NCBI GenBank assembly: GCA_947579665.1
Contig: OX388347.1
Location: 38,386,943 to 38,450,942 of the forward strand
DNA length: 64,000 nt
Origin: Sympetrum striolatum
Taxonomy: Eukaryota; Arthropoda; Insecta; Odonata; Libellulidae
Reading direction: 5' to 3'
Positions 9,970-19,461 of this stretch are shown here, piece by piece (within the stretch, counting starts at the first letter, position 1; every line of letters begins with the position of its first letter). The position numbers were made by a program, and so were the translations under genes. The notes beneath the pieces were generated by a model. That model was not told the origin of the DNA. It was given only the letters and a program-made list of their open reading frames with translations, and did not search any database.

Positions 9970-10004
9970 GCGACCGTCACCTTCGGGTGCTGAAGAAGAA
10001 CTGA
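9970..10004 (-). promoter_or_regulatory. LINE internal promoter: Inr + DPE
   Basis: On the minus strand an exact insect initiator TCAGTT (10004-9999) puts +1 at 10002. GGTCGC at 9975-9970 falls at exactly +28 to +33, matching the DPE consensus RGWYVT at five of six positions. This is the arrangement known for Jockey-type LINEs, which must carry their promoter inside the transcribed region. There is no TATA box upstream. It also fixes the likely 5' end of the element. Confidence 0.65.
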
Positions 10005-10519
10005 TGAACTTTATGGGATGATATAAGTAAAAAAACTTTCATTGAGCAAAGGAAATTCATCTCGACGGTCATTGATGAGAGAAGAGTGAAAAGATTGGTA
10101 ATATACTTTGTCTGATGCGTTTTGTTGCTTGTGTGTCAAACGTGGGTTCTGATAAAGAAGACGTCAAAAAATACAAGGCATTGAGAGACGGGTGTGGCGT
10201 AGAATGGAGAACATGGGATGACTTGGAAGAATAAGAACAAGTAGGTGGAGGTGAAGTTGGAGGAAGAAAGGGTTTTAATTGAAGAAAGAGGAGGTAGGAG
10301 AGATGGATGGGTCACATACTTGAAAGGAACGGATTACTATATAAATGAACCATTGAGGAAGACAGGAAAACTGAAAGACGCATATTGATTCGAATATATT
10401 CAGAGAATAGTTAGCAATCAAGACCAAGGGAAAGTATTGCATGTGAACAATGTTTATGCAGATAAACCTACAGAGATGTAGAAGAATATTCAGATCTATC
10501 TTAATCGGCTTTCTCCTTA
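10005..10519 (+). other. LINE 5' flank; possible decayed coding stretch at 10224-10484
   Basis: Reading plus from 10224 gives ~85 codons with only two stops and coherent segments such as EDGWVTYLKGTDYYINEPL-like text. This could be an old transposon coding fragment, but I do not recognise the family and the run is short enough to be chance. Nothing else is evident here. Confidence 0.25.
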
Positions 10520-11205
10520 AAATTTGAATTCACTATACGTAGGTTTCGCAGGATTTTTTACGTCCCCCTTCTTTGTGTTTTTCCTGCTGCGGTGTATATT
10601 TTCCTATATGAAACCTTGGGTTTTTAAACCCGCAAGGTATGTACATTTCTTCTGTGTACTTTTTTCAAGCCATCTCTTTCCTTAAAATTTATTTGACGAA
10701 GGGCTATCAGGGGTTCCCAACCGGTGATACGCGGGAACGTTTCCAGGTGGTACGCGTGGATGATACAATAATATATAAAATGGTATGATTTTAGACCCTT
10801 GAGTAATAAATAAAACTGTAATTTGCATTAATCGTTTTATGTTTTCCTTTATCATACAAATTTTACTGTAATACATATATCTCTACACATTTTCAAATAA
10901 AAATTCGCAAGAAAAAATTGAAAAAATCTATATACATTTATTGTTGCCTGGATAAAGTGTTCAAAAAACCGAAATACAAATGCACTAATAATTAAATCAT
11001 CTCAGTATTTCAATTAAAATAAAACAAGCCACTGGGCACTTTTCCGACTGTAAATATATGTTCCTAAAATAATATAGGACTGTTGGTACGCCGAAATTTC
11101 TAAAATTTCAAGTGGTACGTAAATGCTTAAAGGTTGGGATCCCCTAGGTTAGATGTAATAAGAGAGTTATTAATTTTAACCTCGCCCTCATAAAATACGC
11201 TTTGT
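10520..11205 (+). mobile_element. 5'-truncated LINE 3'-end relic, split by a hAT MITE
   Basis: 10535-10706 matches the LINE 3' domain (GTAGGTTTCGCAGG, CCCCCTTCTTTGTG, TTTTCCTGCTGCGG, then GTGTACTTTTTTCAAG as in the 16.9-kb copy). The match resumes at 11147 with GGTTAGAT after the MITE, exactly where the other copies read GACGAAGGGTT(A/G)GAT. A nested insertion, so the LINE relic is older than the MITE. Confidence 0.8.
10708..11146 (+). mobile_element. hAT-type MITE (439 bp)
   Basis: The left end CAGGGGTTCCCAACC (10708) is mirrored by GGTTGGGATCCCCTA ending at 11146, with two mismatches across 15 bp. CAGGGGT...CCAAC is the terminal sequence typical of hAT non-autonomous elements. Subterminal GGTACG motifs occur near both ends. 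There is no transposase ORF. Flanks AGGGCTAT and GGTTAGAT are only weakly alike, so the 8-bp duplication expected for hAT has decayed or the boundary is off by a base. It sits inside a LINE 3' relic. Confidence 0.82.
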
Positions 11206-11811
11206 TTATTATGATTATGACGTTTCTGGACTTGGAAAATAGACTTTAGGGTGCATTTGCTCCTTGTTAAAGGCATATGCGTAGATGTAAATGAATAGAC
11301 AAAATTGGTCAGGAAACAGCGACATATCCTTTGAATGCATTTCCGGCATTAAATTAGTATAGTAAGACAGAAGTAATGCGCTAATGACACATCTCGATAA
11401 CCCATACCCGACGAACCCGAGGCATCAGTCTTCGAATACTGCGATACTTGGTCTTGTCCGTACAGTATTGAGCTCCGTAGCGGAGCTTCTAATCCTCTCC
11501 ATCAATGCCTAGCAAAAACTCAGAAGAATAGATGAAGTTTACTATCCAAGATAAGGTTCTCTACAATAACATTATGGATAAGACTAAATTTAATATTCAA
11601 TAATCAGGGATCTGTTCCTTTAACCATACTCTGATGAATGGAATGTATTCATTTGTCATTTAGTAGAGGATGTGGAAAAATATATTTTTATTTACTTTTG
11701 TCAGTCTTGATCATGGTTGTGATGAAATGAAATCTACTGAGGTATGAGTGAATAATAGCACTGATATTTGTCTCTCTTATTGACTGACAAGAAAAGTGTT
11801 ACTCGTAGAGT
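11206..11811. other. Spacer, no gene seen
   Basis: AT-rich with no recognisable coding or RNA feature. A small perfect hairpin, AGCTCCG-TAG-CGGAGCT, lies at 11471-11487. Confidence 0.5.
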
Positions 11812-12010
11812 CATTGTGCTTCAATACACTTGCGTCAACATGTTCCGCTTATAGCATTCTGGCGCAGTGAGGAAAGCAATGGCAAACTACCTCACTCCTC
11901 ATCCTGCCCAGTGAGCCTCATTCCTCTCTGAGAGCTATTATATAGTATCTTAGTAGCTTATGTCAGAGGGGGTGAGGCGCCAACCGGCATTCGGACTGAA
12001 TACTTTACAG
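11812..12010 (+). repeat. Direct repeat flanking the tRNA-Lys segment, copy 1
   Basis: Closely matches 12419-12600: both contain GCATTCTGGCNCAGTGAGG, ACTACCTCACTCCTCATCC and end in GAATACTTTACA. The pair lies ~600 bp apart on either side of the first tRNA-Lys. Probably a dispersed transposon fragment; family unknown. Confidence 0.8.
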
Positions 12011-12083
12011 ACAGATACATTATTCGCCGTATTTATTTGTCAGTATGATATTATCCACCAAAGTCAAACTAAGTGAAATGTGA

Positions 12084-12156
12084 GCCCGGATAGCTCAGTC
12101 GGTAGAGCATCAGACTTTTAATCTGAGGGTCCAGGGTTCAAGTCCCTGTTCGGGCG
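12084..12156 (+). tRNA. tRNA-Lys (anticodon TTT)
   Basis: A 73-nt tRNA with perfect cloverleaf geometry: 7-bp acceptor GCCCGGA/TTCGGGC with a G-T pair, 4-bp D stem, TCAGA/TCTGA anticodon stem with loop CTTTTAA (anticodon TTT), a 5-nt variable loop, CAGGG/CCCTG T stem and discriminator G. The internal A box (TAGCTCAGTCGG) and B box (GGTTCAAGTCC) are canonical. No CCA is encoded and there is no intron, as expected for a eukaryotic nuclear tRNA-Lys. A five-T terminator follows. It is identical in sequence to the tRNAs at 22565 and 24926, so it is probably functional. Confidence 0.97.
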
Positions 12157-12159
12157 AAA

Positions 12160-12164
12160 TTTTT
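12160..12164 (+). terminator. Pol III T5 terminator of tRNA-Lys copy 1
   Basis: TTTTT three nucleotides after the tRNA end. Confidence 0.85.
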
Positions 12165-12333
12165 AAATGAAATTTTAGAGGAAAGAAAGAAAGAACACAA
12201 TCGAGAAGTATTGACAATACGTTACAGAGAAATAATCGCTAAAACAGGTTATTTTTATATTCTAACTTTTGGCCGTTTCTCCCCAGACTATTAAAGAGGT
12301 TTTTAGGATGATTAAGTAATTATGGTGTTATTA

Positions 12334-12386
12334 CACCCCCTGCCATACGCATCTGTCGGCTCGCGGGGTATATTTCTAAATCTAAA
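12334..12386 (+). repeat. GC-rich hairpin repeat H1 with TAAATC-type tail
   Basis: CACCCCCTGCCATACGC begins a stem closed by CTCGCGGGG and is followed by a hexamer-like tail TCTAAATCTAAA. It is the same motif as at 17381, 19407 and 22788 (plus) and 21400 and 41139 (minus). Likely the 3' end of a LINE or SINE family; see the findings. Confidence 0.75.
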
Positions 12387-12418
12387 CCCGGCACTGTTAC
12401 TAAATGAAACCTCATATT

Positions 12419-12600
12419 CACTGTGCTTTACTTGCGTGGACATGCCCCGCTTGTAGCATTCTGGCTCAGTGAGGAAAGCAACGGATAACTACCTCACTCC
12501 TCATCCCGCCTAGTAAACCTCATTCCTCTCCGAAAGCGCTCAGTAGCCTATTTCAGAGGGGATGAGGTACCAACCTATCTTAGGGATGAATACTTTACAA
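12419..12600 (+). repeat. Direct repeat flanking the tRNA-Lys segment, copy 2
   Basis: Partner of 11812-12010, in the same orientation. Copy 1 has a few extra bases (TATATAGTATCTTA) in the middle that copy 2 lacks. Confidence 0.8.
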
Positions 12601-13490
12601 TCAGAGACCTAAATCAAACCCACTATTCAGCCAAGTTAGTCGTTATATCATCATAATCGCGGACAAAGGTGGAATAATTCCTAAGAAAGATACTTTCGGC
12701 ACTTTTAGCGAATACTAGAGCCACCAATGAAATGAAACCAACTAACAAATTGCTTATTTGTCCTATTTTAGACCATCTAGGGCAATTCGTGGGCTTGATA
12801 TGTGAAACGCACGAACAGTTCTCGCTCTTCGGAAAGAATGAACCCCTCTAATTTCTTTCTGTGCGTAATTCGCCTAACAAATCGTGACACGCACCAGCGT
12901 CGATAACCCCTACATCAGCCATCTGCGGAAGACGAGTCGGACCGCAGGCAACTCTCGGCAGAAGCAAGTAAATATTAATGGGAGAACGCGCATATTAAAC
13001 GCGAAAATGCAAAGCGGGTCCCCCGGAAGGTAAATATGTCAATGTCGGCCGGGGTGATTCCCCAGGTAAATACGTATACTCTTTCCCGGGGAAGATTCGA
13101 GATGCAAATGCGTTACGTAGCGCTCGAAATCAAATCCTTGAGAAATAGCCGGTGCTAGTATGCTAATTCGGGTCGGAAAACCGACTCGAAGCTCGGTGGA
13201 ATTAAATGGCGACTCATACATAAGCAAGTATATCTTCCGACAAACGAATTCGATATCTGGAAGCATTTTGATCGGCGTTTTCAAAAAAGGCGTATACATC
13301 AAGGATCCATCAGCGTCGGTCTTCAACCTCGTCGAAGATCGGCGTTCCCATTCAGTTTCTTGCGAGGTGCGGCCGATAAATGACTCGAATTTTTGCGTGT
13401 GCACTGCAGAGGTGATTAAGGGAATTCGTTCTCAGACGGTGGGCTGCGGTACAATTCTAGGGAGTACAAGCCTTCACCTTGCAAACAAGT
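12601..13490. other. Unique-looking higher-GC block, no gene supported
   Basis: GC and CpG content rise from ~12,880. Open frames on both strands (minus 13039-13404, 121 aa; plus 13160-13495, 111 aa) overlap each other and show no domain or splice framing, so they look like chance frames in GC-richer DNA. It could be a conserved noncoding element. Confidence 0.5.
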
Positions 13491-13680
13491 TGTAGTTATC
13501 TCATACAGAGGACCTGGTTTCAAACCCAGATGTACCAATTGCCGGTTGGTTGCTTTATTAATTGAGGTGTCCGACCAGAACATTCTAGCATGCCACTCAG
13601 GAGACATTGTTGGCTAGGGTGAGGGCAATTTGTTGATCTTGGTTCGAGCCCCGGCCTTGCCAAACTTTTATCAATTTCTT
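13491..13680 (+). repeat. tRNA-like SINE relics with two B-box-like motifs
   Basis: GGTTTCAAACCC near 13516 and GGTTCGAGCCCC near 13642 each resemble a T-arm/B box. The second is followed by GGCCTTGCCA and is preceded by GTTGGCTAGGGTGAGGG, suggesting a decayed tRNA-type SINE head. No full cloverleaf can be drawn. Confidence 0.4.
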
Positions 13681-15040
13681 TTCTACTAAGGTATTTTAGC
13701 AGGCTCCCGTCTCACTTTGCTAAGACACCTTTATCTCTTTTCATTAAGTTGTATTTATATTGCTGTATATTCGACTGAAATCTTCAGCGCTAATCAGGGA
13801 ATGTTTAATGTGAATTCTTCTGTTTTTTGTAATGTTTATTATAAATCACATCATCTAATGTTTTTCTGTATAAAATTTTCTATCACCTGCAACAACTTAC
13901 TGGCACAAAATTTAGATTTTTCTCTACCCGTGGAAAAATAATTTCCCTTACTTTCTGATAATGAAGTGTACTACGGGATTTGATTCGACTTAATTTTTCT
14001 CCTTAGAATTCTAATAGAGCTTATATTTGCATTTTAACATCCCGAATCACGTAGTAATTACTATTTACTATTTGTTAGGCTATACAAATACAGATCACAG
14101 CGCCATTCTGATTTTATATTGATAATATACTTAATATATTTAATTGTTCCATATGGAATAAATTAACTATTTCTTAACTTTAAAGCTAATTTTAAGTGAT
14201 CGTAAAGTAAATAAAAATGTACTATATCCAGCAAAATTACTTAAATAAATCTAAAAATGTCTCTCATGCATGGTATGGATGGTTGCTAAAGGAAAAGAGA
14301 AAATATCAATAATGTAACAAAACCGTGGAATAATTTATTCACTGACCTTGGTCCAGAATTACCTTTGGTATATTTCATGGGACAACTGCTCTAGATTCAA
14401 CCTTACCCAACTCTTTTAAACATTTCTCAACTTCTTCAAACTCCTTCTTAAGATGCAGCGAAGGGTTATGTAAAACCAAGTTTCCTCTTGTAGGAAGACT
14501 GCGTTGCATTGAAAGACTTGAATGGAAGTTCGCAGAATCATTTCCCCACGATTAAGTATCCTCGGTAGTGAATAATCACTAGATTTAATTTTTACAAGAC
14601 ACTATGTGCGCACATTCTGAGCTGATATTCTATTAGTAGAAGCTTTAAGAATATTTAAGCTTTTCATTAGATAGCTAGTTTTTTTGCTAATTTTTCGAGT
14701 TTAGTGAATTTTCAGCTATTTTTCTGAAAGCATCTAGCAGCATTTTCTAAGTGTATATTGTCATATCTGGACCTAACCTGGACTCAAATCCGAAACCTCA
14801 AAGTTTAAAGGCAAGAATTCTAAATCCCACACCAAAAAGGTGGTTTATTCTGGGGTAGGTATTTAAAGTCGAGCATGTCTGATATGCTCATGAAACGATT
14901 AAATTTCGTAGCATAACTAGAAATTTTGTCGAAACGTCGACAGAATGGAGAGACGCTGCCCGGTTGGAAACCCGAGAATACTTTCTTCATTACTAGAAAT
15001 CTTAAAGAAAATAAATACCGTGCCTATGTAAGGCTAGGAT
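13681..15040. other. AT-rich spacer, no gene seen
   Basis: The only structure noted is a degenerate tRNA-like stretch on the minus strand at ~14755-14830 (GGATTTGAGTCC core), possibly an old SINE. The 74-aa frame at 13717 has no recognisable domain. Confidence 0.45.
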
Positions 15041-15190
15041 TTGACCAAACGGAATACTGACGATACATCCCATCAATTCGGGTTGATCTCGCATTGCTTG
15101 CCGATGTTGGGTTGCCATCGTGGCTCCCTAGGGGAATCGAACCCAAGAACGCTTTCACCGAAGCCTAACGCCATTGGCTACCATAAGTAA
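15041..15190 (-). mobile_element. tRNA-derived SINE (family S1), minus
   Basis: On the minus strand from ~15187: TGGTAGCCAATGGCGTTAGG (A-box region), CGGTGAAAGCG, then TTGGGTTCGATTCCC (B box) and AGGGAGCC. The GTGAAAGCGG-TC-TGGGTTCGATTCCC signature is shared with 32177 (plus) and 58427 (minus), defining one SINE family with a tRNA-like head. The ~70 bp below 15111 is probably its body. Confidence 0.75.
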
Positions 15191-15767
15191 CTTCAGACAA
15201 TAAACTGGAGCATTCCTACTGTGGCACAATAAAATGAAGTGTCAAGATAGTAATTTCGGAGAAAGACATTGTTGGTTGGCTCTTCAGCTATACGACGATT
15301 TATTATTATTATTATCATAGAAATGATATAATTTTTTTAATTTGCTTTAAAAGTACTTAATGTTAAATGTAGTTATGTTCAGTAAATTAGTTGAGATAGC
15401 TACCATGAGGTCTTTTTAAAAATATATATATACACATATTTTTAGCTATGTTGTACCAATGAAGATATCATTAAACAAATAGTTTTTTTCGATAGAGGTA
15501 GTGCTAATATTTACGTTGAGTACGTAAGTATTAGTTGAACGAAACTGAGGTGAACAATGAAGACATTTCCGCCAGATTGTGTATCGATATTTTAACAATG
15601 CATGAGACACAGACACACAATTAGATTTAAGAAATGATTGGGAGAAGCAATAAGTAAGTTTGTTATAAGAGACCAATTTAATTCCTAATATCGCGATACA
15701 GCTTTCCGCTGTATACTTAATTTACATAACTAATCGATTCTGGCGGTACTTGGTGGAAATTCTCTAT
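15191..15767. other. AT-rich spacer, no gene seen
   Basis: A short (TTA)n tract at ~15300-15317 may be the tail of an old retroelement. Nothing else was recognised. Confidence 0.45.
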
Positions 15768-15949
15768 GATTAGTTCAATAAAAACACACACTGACTCCGA
15801 CTACAGAAAATATATTTAAGAAAGCATGACCGGTTTCGAGGGTAATATCTGCCTGAAGATGAGGTAAAACCGAAACTCCTCGAAACCGGTCATTTTTTGT
15901 TGAATATGTTTTCTGTGAAGTCAGAATGTGTTTTTTATTGGACTAATTA
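15768..15949. mobile_element. Foldback MITE with ~71-73-bp terminal inverted repeats
   Basis: The left arm 15768-15840 is the near-exact reverse complement of 15879-15949 (shared ACCGGTTTCGAG, TACAGAAAAYATATT, ATAAAAAMACACA), with a 38-bp centre. There is no ORF. The centre and right arm make a hammerhead-ribozyme-like motif (15853-15891). A GAAACCGGTC end motif is, to my knowledge, common in arthropod Penelope-associated repeats, so this may be a Penelope-derived foldback rather than a DNA-transposon MITE. Confidence 0.82.
15853..15891 (+). ncRNA. Hammerhead-ribozyme-like motif (candidate)
   Basis: CTGAAGA (15853-15859) fits the hammerhead core CUGANGA. One T follows, then GAGG (15861-15864) pairs with CCTC (15878-15881) as stem II, then GAAA (15882-15885), then the palindrome ACCGGT (15885-15890) and C at the expected cleavage position (15891). 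A self-complementary stem III would require two molecules, as described for small Penelope-associated hammerhead variants. Stem I pairing is poor, and the extra T before stem II is non-standard. Confidence 0.4.
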
Positions 15950-16635
15950 ATTAAAATATTTAATTTAGTTGTAGGAATTTCATGGAAAATTTACAGGCGA
16001 GTGATCGAATTCCTATAAAACGGTGCCTTTTGCAGAAGCCATTTTTCCGAACACTTCTCAGTCTAGTTATTGCGCATTTTTACCATCTTTCGAAAGAGCA
16101 TATTCATCTTAATGGAGCAAGTATCAAATCCAAAAAGGTGTCTCCATTTCCTTCCATACAATACGACCTTTATTCGCCCGTTCTTCGCTCGTTTCCACAC
16201 ACAAATACCAGTTCCGTGTTATCGTCCAACGTGTGCTGTTGTTGTACCCAGTGTATAAAATTCAGCAACGCATTTCGTTTAACGGAGATAAGGATCTGCA
16301 GCGGAGACAAGATCTCCTCTGCCCTCGTATCATCCTCGCATTCAAAAGGAATTTTCCTTACATTATTCCCGCCGGTTGCCTCATCCGAAACGTAGACGAG
16401 CAGGTTTCCATTCCGGTTTTGCTCGCCACATTTCAATGCAGATACATTCCCAAAAGAGAGGCCCAAATAATCGATGCAGTTGAAGCATTACTCCGCTTCG
16501 AAATTTTTAAGGCTCTTTGGCTCTCCTCGAAAGGAAAGGAGACGGGAAGGGAAGAGGGAGGAACGCAGTCTGTTTACTGCCTTCGGTCCTAAATCGAGGC
16601 AAGGGTAGAGAGGGAAATGATTTCAAAGGGTGAGG
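15950..16635. other. Higher-GC unique block, no gene supported
   Basis: Overlapping frames on both strands (for example minus 16170-16466, plus 16233-16592) have no domain. The plus strand turns purine-rich from ~16,530. Possibly conserved noncoding sequence. Confidence 0.4.
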
Positions 16636-16800
16636 GACGGAAACGAAGCAGGGAAAGGAAACTAGAAAGAAGGAGGCTAAATTCAAACGGTTGTGTGACG
16701 TCCAATGGCCAGTCCCAAAGGGGGTAGTTGTCCTATTTCGGATATGTGAGGTATTGTGAGGTTAATAAAATTCTTAATTACATATCGGTATTGCTTATTA
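16636..16800 (+). repeat. Local direct duplication D1, copy 1
   Basis: Pairs with 17436-17620 (~795 bp apart): both share AATTCAAACGGT, TGTGACGTCCAAT, GGTAGTTGTCCTATTTCGG and GAGGTTAATAAAATTCTTAA. A LINE 3' relic and a hairpin repeat lie between them. Confidence 0.85.
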
Positions 16801-17150
16801 CCTACTTAAATGTAAATGTATAACATGTTATTATTTTATTCTTTTGTTTTTGTATGATATCATTGGTGTGTCTTCTTGTCTTTTACATCTCATTTAATCT
16901 GATTTCATCGCTAAATTTAGCTTTCCTATTTGTAGGTTTCGCAGATTTTTCACACCCCCACTCTTGAGGGTGTTTTCCCACTGTGGACATTTTTTCCTAA
17001 GCACTTAGATTTGTATTTTTATATCCAGCCTTCTACTGTGTACTTTTTTCAAGCTGTCTCTTTTTCTATAATCTAAATTACGAAGGGTTGGATGAGGAAG
17101 GAGACTTTATAGACTCAATCTCGTCCCAAATAAAGTCCTTTATTGTTAAA
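16801..17150 (+). mobile_element. 5'-truncated LINE 3'-end relic
   Basis: GTAGGTTTCGCAGATTTTTC, CACCCCCACTCTTGAGGGTG, TTTTCCCACTG and GTGTACTTTTTTCAAGC match the 3' domain of the full LINE. The copy ends CCAAATAAAGTCCTTTATTG at ~17126-17145, equivalent to the full element's terminal repeat. No ORF2 remains. Confidence 0.8.
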
Positions 17151-17380
17151 ATTATTTTTACTGAAGCATTTTTAAACTGAATGTAAGAACTGAATGTAGG
17201 CGAAAATTATTGTAGACATTTATAAACAGTGATTTACTCGACGAAATACGCGGCGTTGTGATTCCAACTCTCAGCGAACGCGTTTTTCGCAAAATTATAG
17301 CAGATGGCCTATATTGGTGTCTTTTTCTGGGTAGTATAATGAAGCATGCAAATTATTTAGATAGTTTGGTGTTTCACTCC

Positions 17381-17441
17381 GACCCCCCCACCCTTACCAT
17401 AGGCCTAATGGCGGCTCGCGGGGCATTAATGTAAATGTAAA
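17381..17441 (+). repeat. GC-rich hairpin repeat H3
   Basis: CCATAGGCCTAATGGCGGCT followed by CGCGGGGCATTAA and a GTAAATGTAAA tail. The same family as H1. The tail runs directly into duplication D1 copy 2. Confidence 0.7.
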
Positions 17442-17620
17442 AATCGAAGCTGAGAAAAGGTAACTAGAGAGAAGGATGCAGAATTCAAACGGTCTTGTGA
17501 CGTCCAATACCAAGTCCCAATGGTAGTTGTCCTATTTCGGAATTAAATTCTCAGAGAAAATGTTTCTGCTAACATCGAGAGGTTAATAAAATTCTTAATT
17601 ACTTGTCGGTATTTCTTCCA
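17436..17620 (+). repeat. Local direct duplication D1, copy 2
   Basis: Partner of 16636-16800. It has ~30 extra bases (17541-17571) relative to copy 1. Confidence 0.85.
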
Positions 17621-19396
17621 AAGGAATTTCAACCTAAAAGTTTCCGTGGTGAGTGGCTGGCAAGGCCTCTCCAAGCGAAAACCGCCTCGAGGATATGCAA
17701 TCAATAGGCCGTCGGTGCTTGTGAGGCAGAAAGCGATTTGAACGCCTCAAACCTAAAAATTTTATAACTCTTTATTGCCAGTAAGCATGACGGGATATTC
17801 AATTGCGTGGTAATCAGTGAAACATATTAGATATCTATCGGTGAAACTGGTCTCGACAATGACGAATAGCAAATGATTTTCGCTATAAATATAGCTTTTT
17901 GTAACAACAAGAGAGTGGAAGGATAGTGAAATGTAGGTTACGAGGGAACGGTCTGAAATGGAACTGAGATACCGTCGTTGCATTAAATATTTGCGTCTGA
18001 GATGTGTATGTTATGACTGATGTGAAAATATTTTCAATCCTCAATGGGAAGGCTGATGATAAGAATAATTTAATTAATTTTAGCGTTTCGATAAGAAATC
18101 GCGCAATTTGTATGATTTATAGGTATATTAAAACCATGAAAATAAATGGATGAATGCAATCACCGCTGACATAATCAGGCTATGAATGCATTGTTACGCT
18201 ATCAAAAAGGGACCATACCAAGAGGTCATACGTTGACCAAACTCTTGAATATTTACTCACCATGCACGTCTTATTTTCTCATACTCCGATAGTAACGAAA
18301 ATCGCAATTAAAATCTGCGAAACATATTTTTCATTCCATACCGTCGAAAAGAAAATATGCGGGATAAAGTTTACTAACCCTACAACTACTTCGAAAAGTT
18401 GTATATCTAATCATAGAATTGATTTTGATCTCTAAAATCTTCATGCTGAAAATATTAACTCACTGCTAGAGTCAGGAAAGGAAGTCATGCGGTGAAAAGG
18501 TGGTCGTGGAAATTGAAAATCATTTTTTGAGACGCAATGTAACATGAGCTGCACCCGGATGCCAACAGGATGGGGGCGTCGAAGTGTTTCCTTCCGCAAA
18601 ATATATAAAGGCGTCATGAAAACGTCTTAAACTAGGTCGTCAATTATCTAAGGAGCGAACCTAGCTATGATATGCACAAAATCCGTTCTTTAGTTCTGCA
18701 AAAGCAAAAGTAAAGGAAGGTATTAAAAGATAAAAATCTTCATTTAATAGCTTGCGGATGAATCTTTAAAAAATGATATGTTCGAATTGTAAGATAGAGT
18801 ACTATTCAAACTTTTGCTGCGACATTAATTCACATTACTTGGAGGCGGACATTTTTTTACAAATCAAATTCCGTGATGAAAAGTTAATAATTTTTATTGA
18901 TCGCTTTAAGAGAGTGAAAACACTTATCTGCTGGTGGTACTTGCTACGCTCATATTTTACTTTTTCAAATTTAAGGAGAGAAATTATGATACGCTCGCCT
19001 CTTTACAACATCTAGAATAAGTGAACTAATAAGGAAGACCATAATAAGAGCTTGCATCGCAACAAAATAAAGTAGGGTAGACACGTATACTAAATAAGGA
19101 GACGATTATTTTGCTCCGAGAACGTTGTTTATTCTGCCAGCTCGTTTGGGAAGGTAACGACTTTAGGAAGCTACGTTAACTGAACAAAAAGGAAGAGTAC
19201 CATTTTTATTTATTTCATCTAAAAGCTTTACGTTTGTGTAGTTTCAGAATTAAAAAAATAGCAGTGGTTAGTACACCGAAGTCTCTAATTAGTTACTTCA
19301 TTTGTTTGCCTTATACCGTCTGGAAAAAGAGACCAATAATAATTATCTTTTCTTGCTAAAATTCACGAAATTTCTTCGTCGTCTGGTCTCGATTCG
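17621..19396. other. AT-rich spacer, no gene seen
   Basis: Short frames at 17762-17983 and 18773-19015 lack recognisable domains. A TATATAAAGG-like sequence near 18601 is isolated and not supported as a promoter. Confidence 0.45.
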
Positions 19397-19461
19397 AGAG
19401 ATTCTTTCACCCCCTGTCATACGCCACTAGTGCCTCGCGGGGTATATATCTAAATCTAAAT
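19397..19461 (+). repeat. GC-rich hairpin repeat H4 with TAAATC tail
   Basis: CACCCCCTGTCATACGCC, CCTCGCGGGGTATATAT and tail CTAAATCTAAA. Nearly the same as H1, including the tail. Confidence 0.75.

Larger units (their letters stand above)
4764..10004 (-). mobile_element. Near full-length non-LTR retrotransposon, CR1/L2-like group
   Basis: About 5.2 kb on the minus strand: Inr/DPE promoter at the 5' end, ~100-nt 5' UTR, ORF1 (9174-9899), a 545-bp spacer, ORF2 with apurinic-type endonuclease and reverse transcriptase (5494-8628), and a ~730-bp 3' UTR. The 3' end has two 13-bp repeats (4764-4776 and 4777-4789, reading CCTAATAAAG on the minus strand). Both ORFs are uninterrupted with all expected motifs, so this could be an active or recently active copy. 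I found no clear target-site duplication, which is common in CR1-group insertions. Clade assignment rests on the APE-type EN, the RT motifs and an ORF2 C-terminal LWNALP motif; CR1, L2, Rex1 and Jockey relatives cannot be separated by eye. Confidence 0.93.
12030..12425 (+). repeat. Duplicated tRNA-Lys segment, copy 1
   Basis: Aligns with 22485-22885. The shared order is TATTTATT-CAGT-TGATA-TATCC upstream of the tRNA, tRNA-Lys, a TTTTGGYCGTTT block, the CCCCCTGCCATACGC hairpin motif and GGCACTGTTAC. Homology runs past both ends of the tRNA, so this is a segment duplication, not a single SINE. Confidence 0.8.

Noticed and set aside
12084..12386. tRNA-Lys copies 1 and 2 as heads of a tRNA-Lys SINE ending in the hairpin
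   Set aside because: Homology between the two loci continues beyond both the tRNA and the tail, and the tRNAs are perfect with T5 terminators; segment duplication fits better, though a genome copy count would settle it.
13039..13495. 121-aa (minus) and 111-aa (plus) overlapping frames
   Set aside because: Mutually overlapping on opposite strands with no recognisable domain or splice framing; expected by chance in GC-richer DNA.
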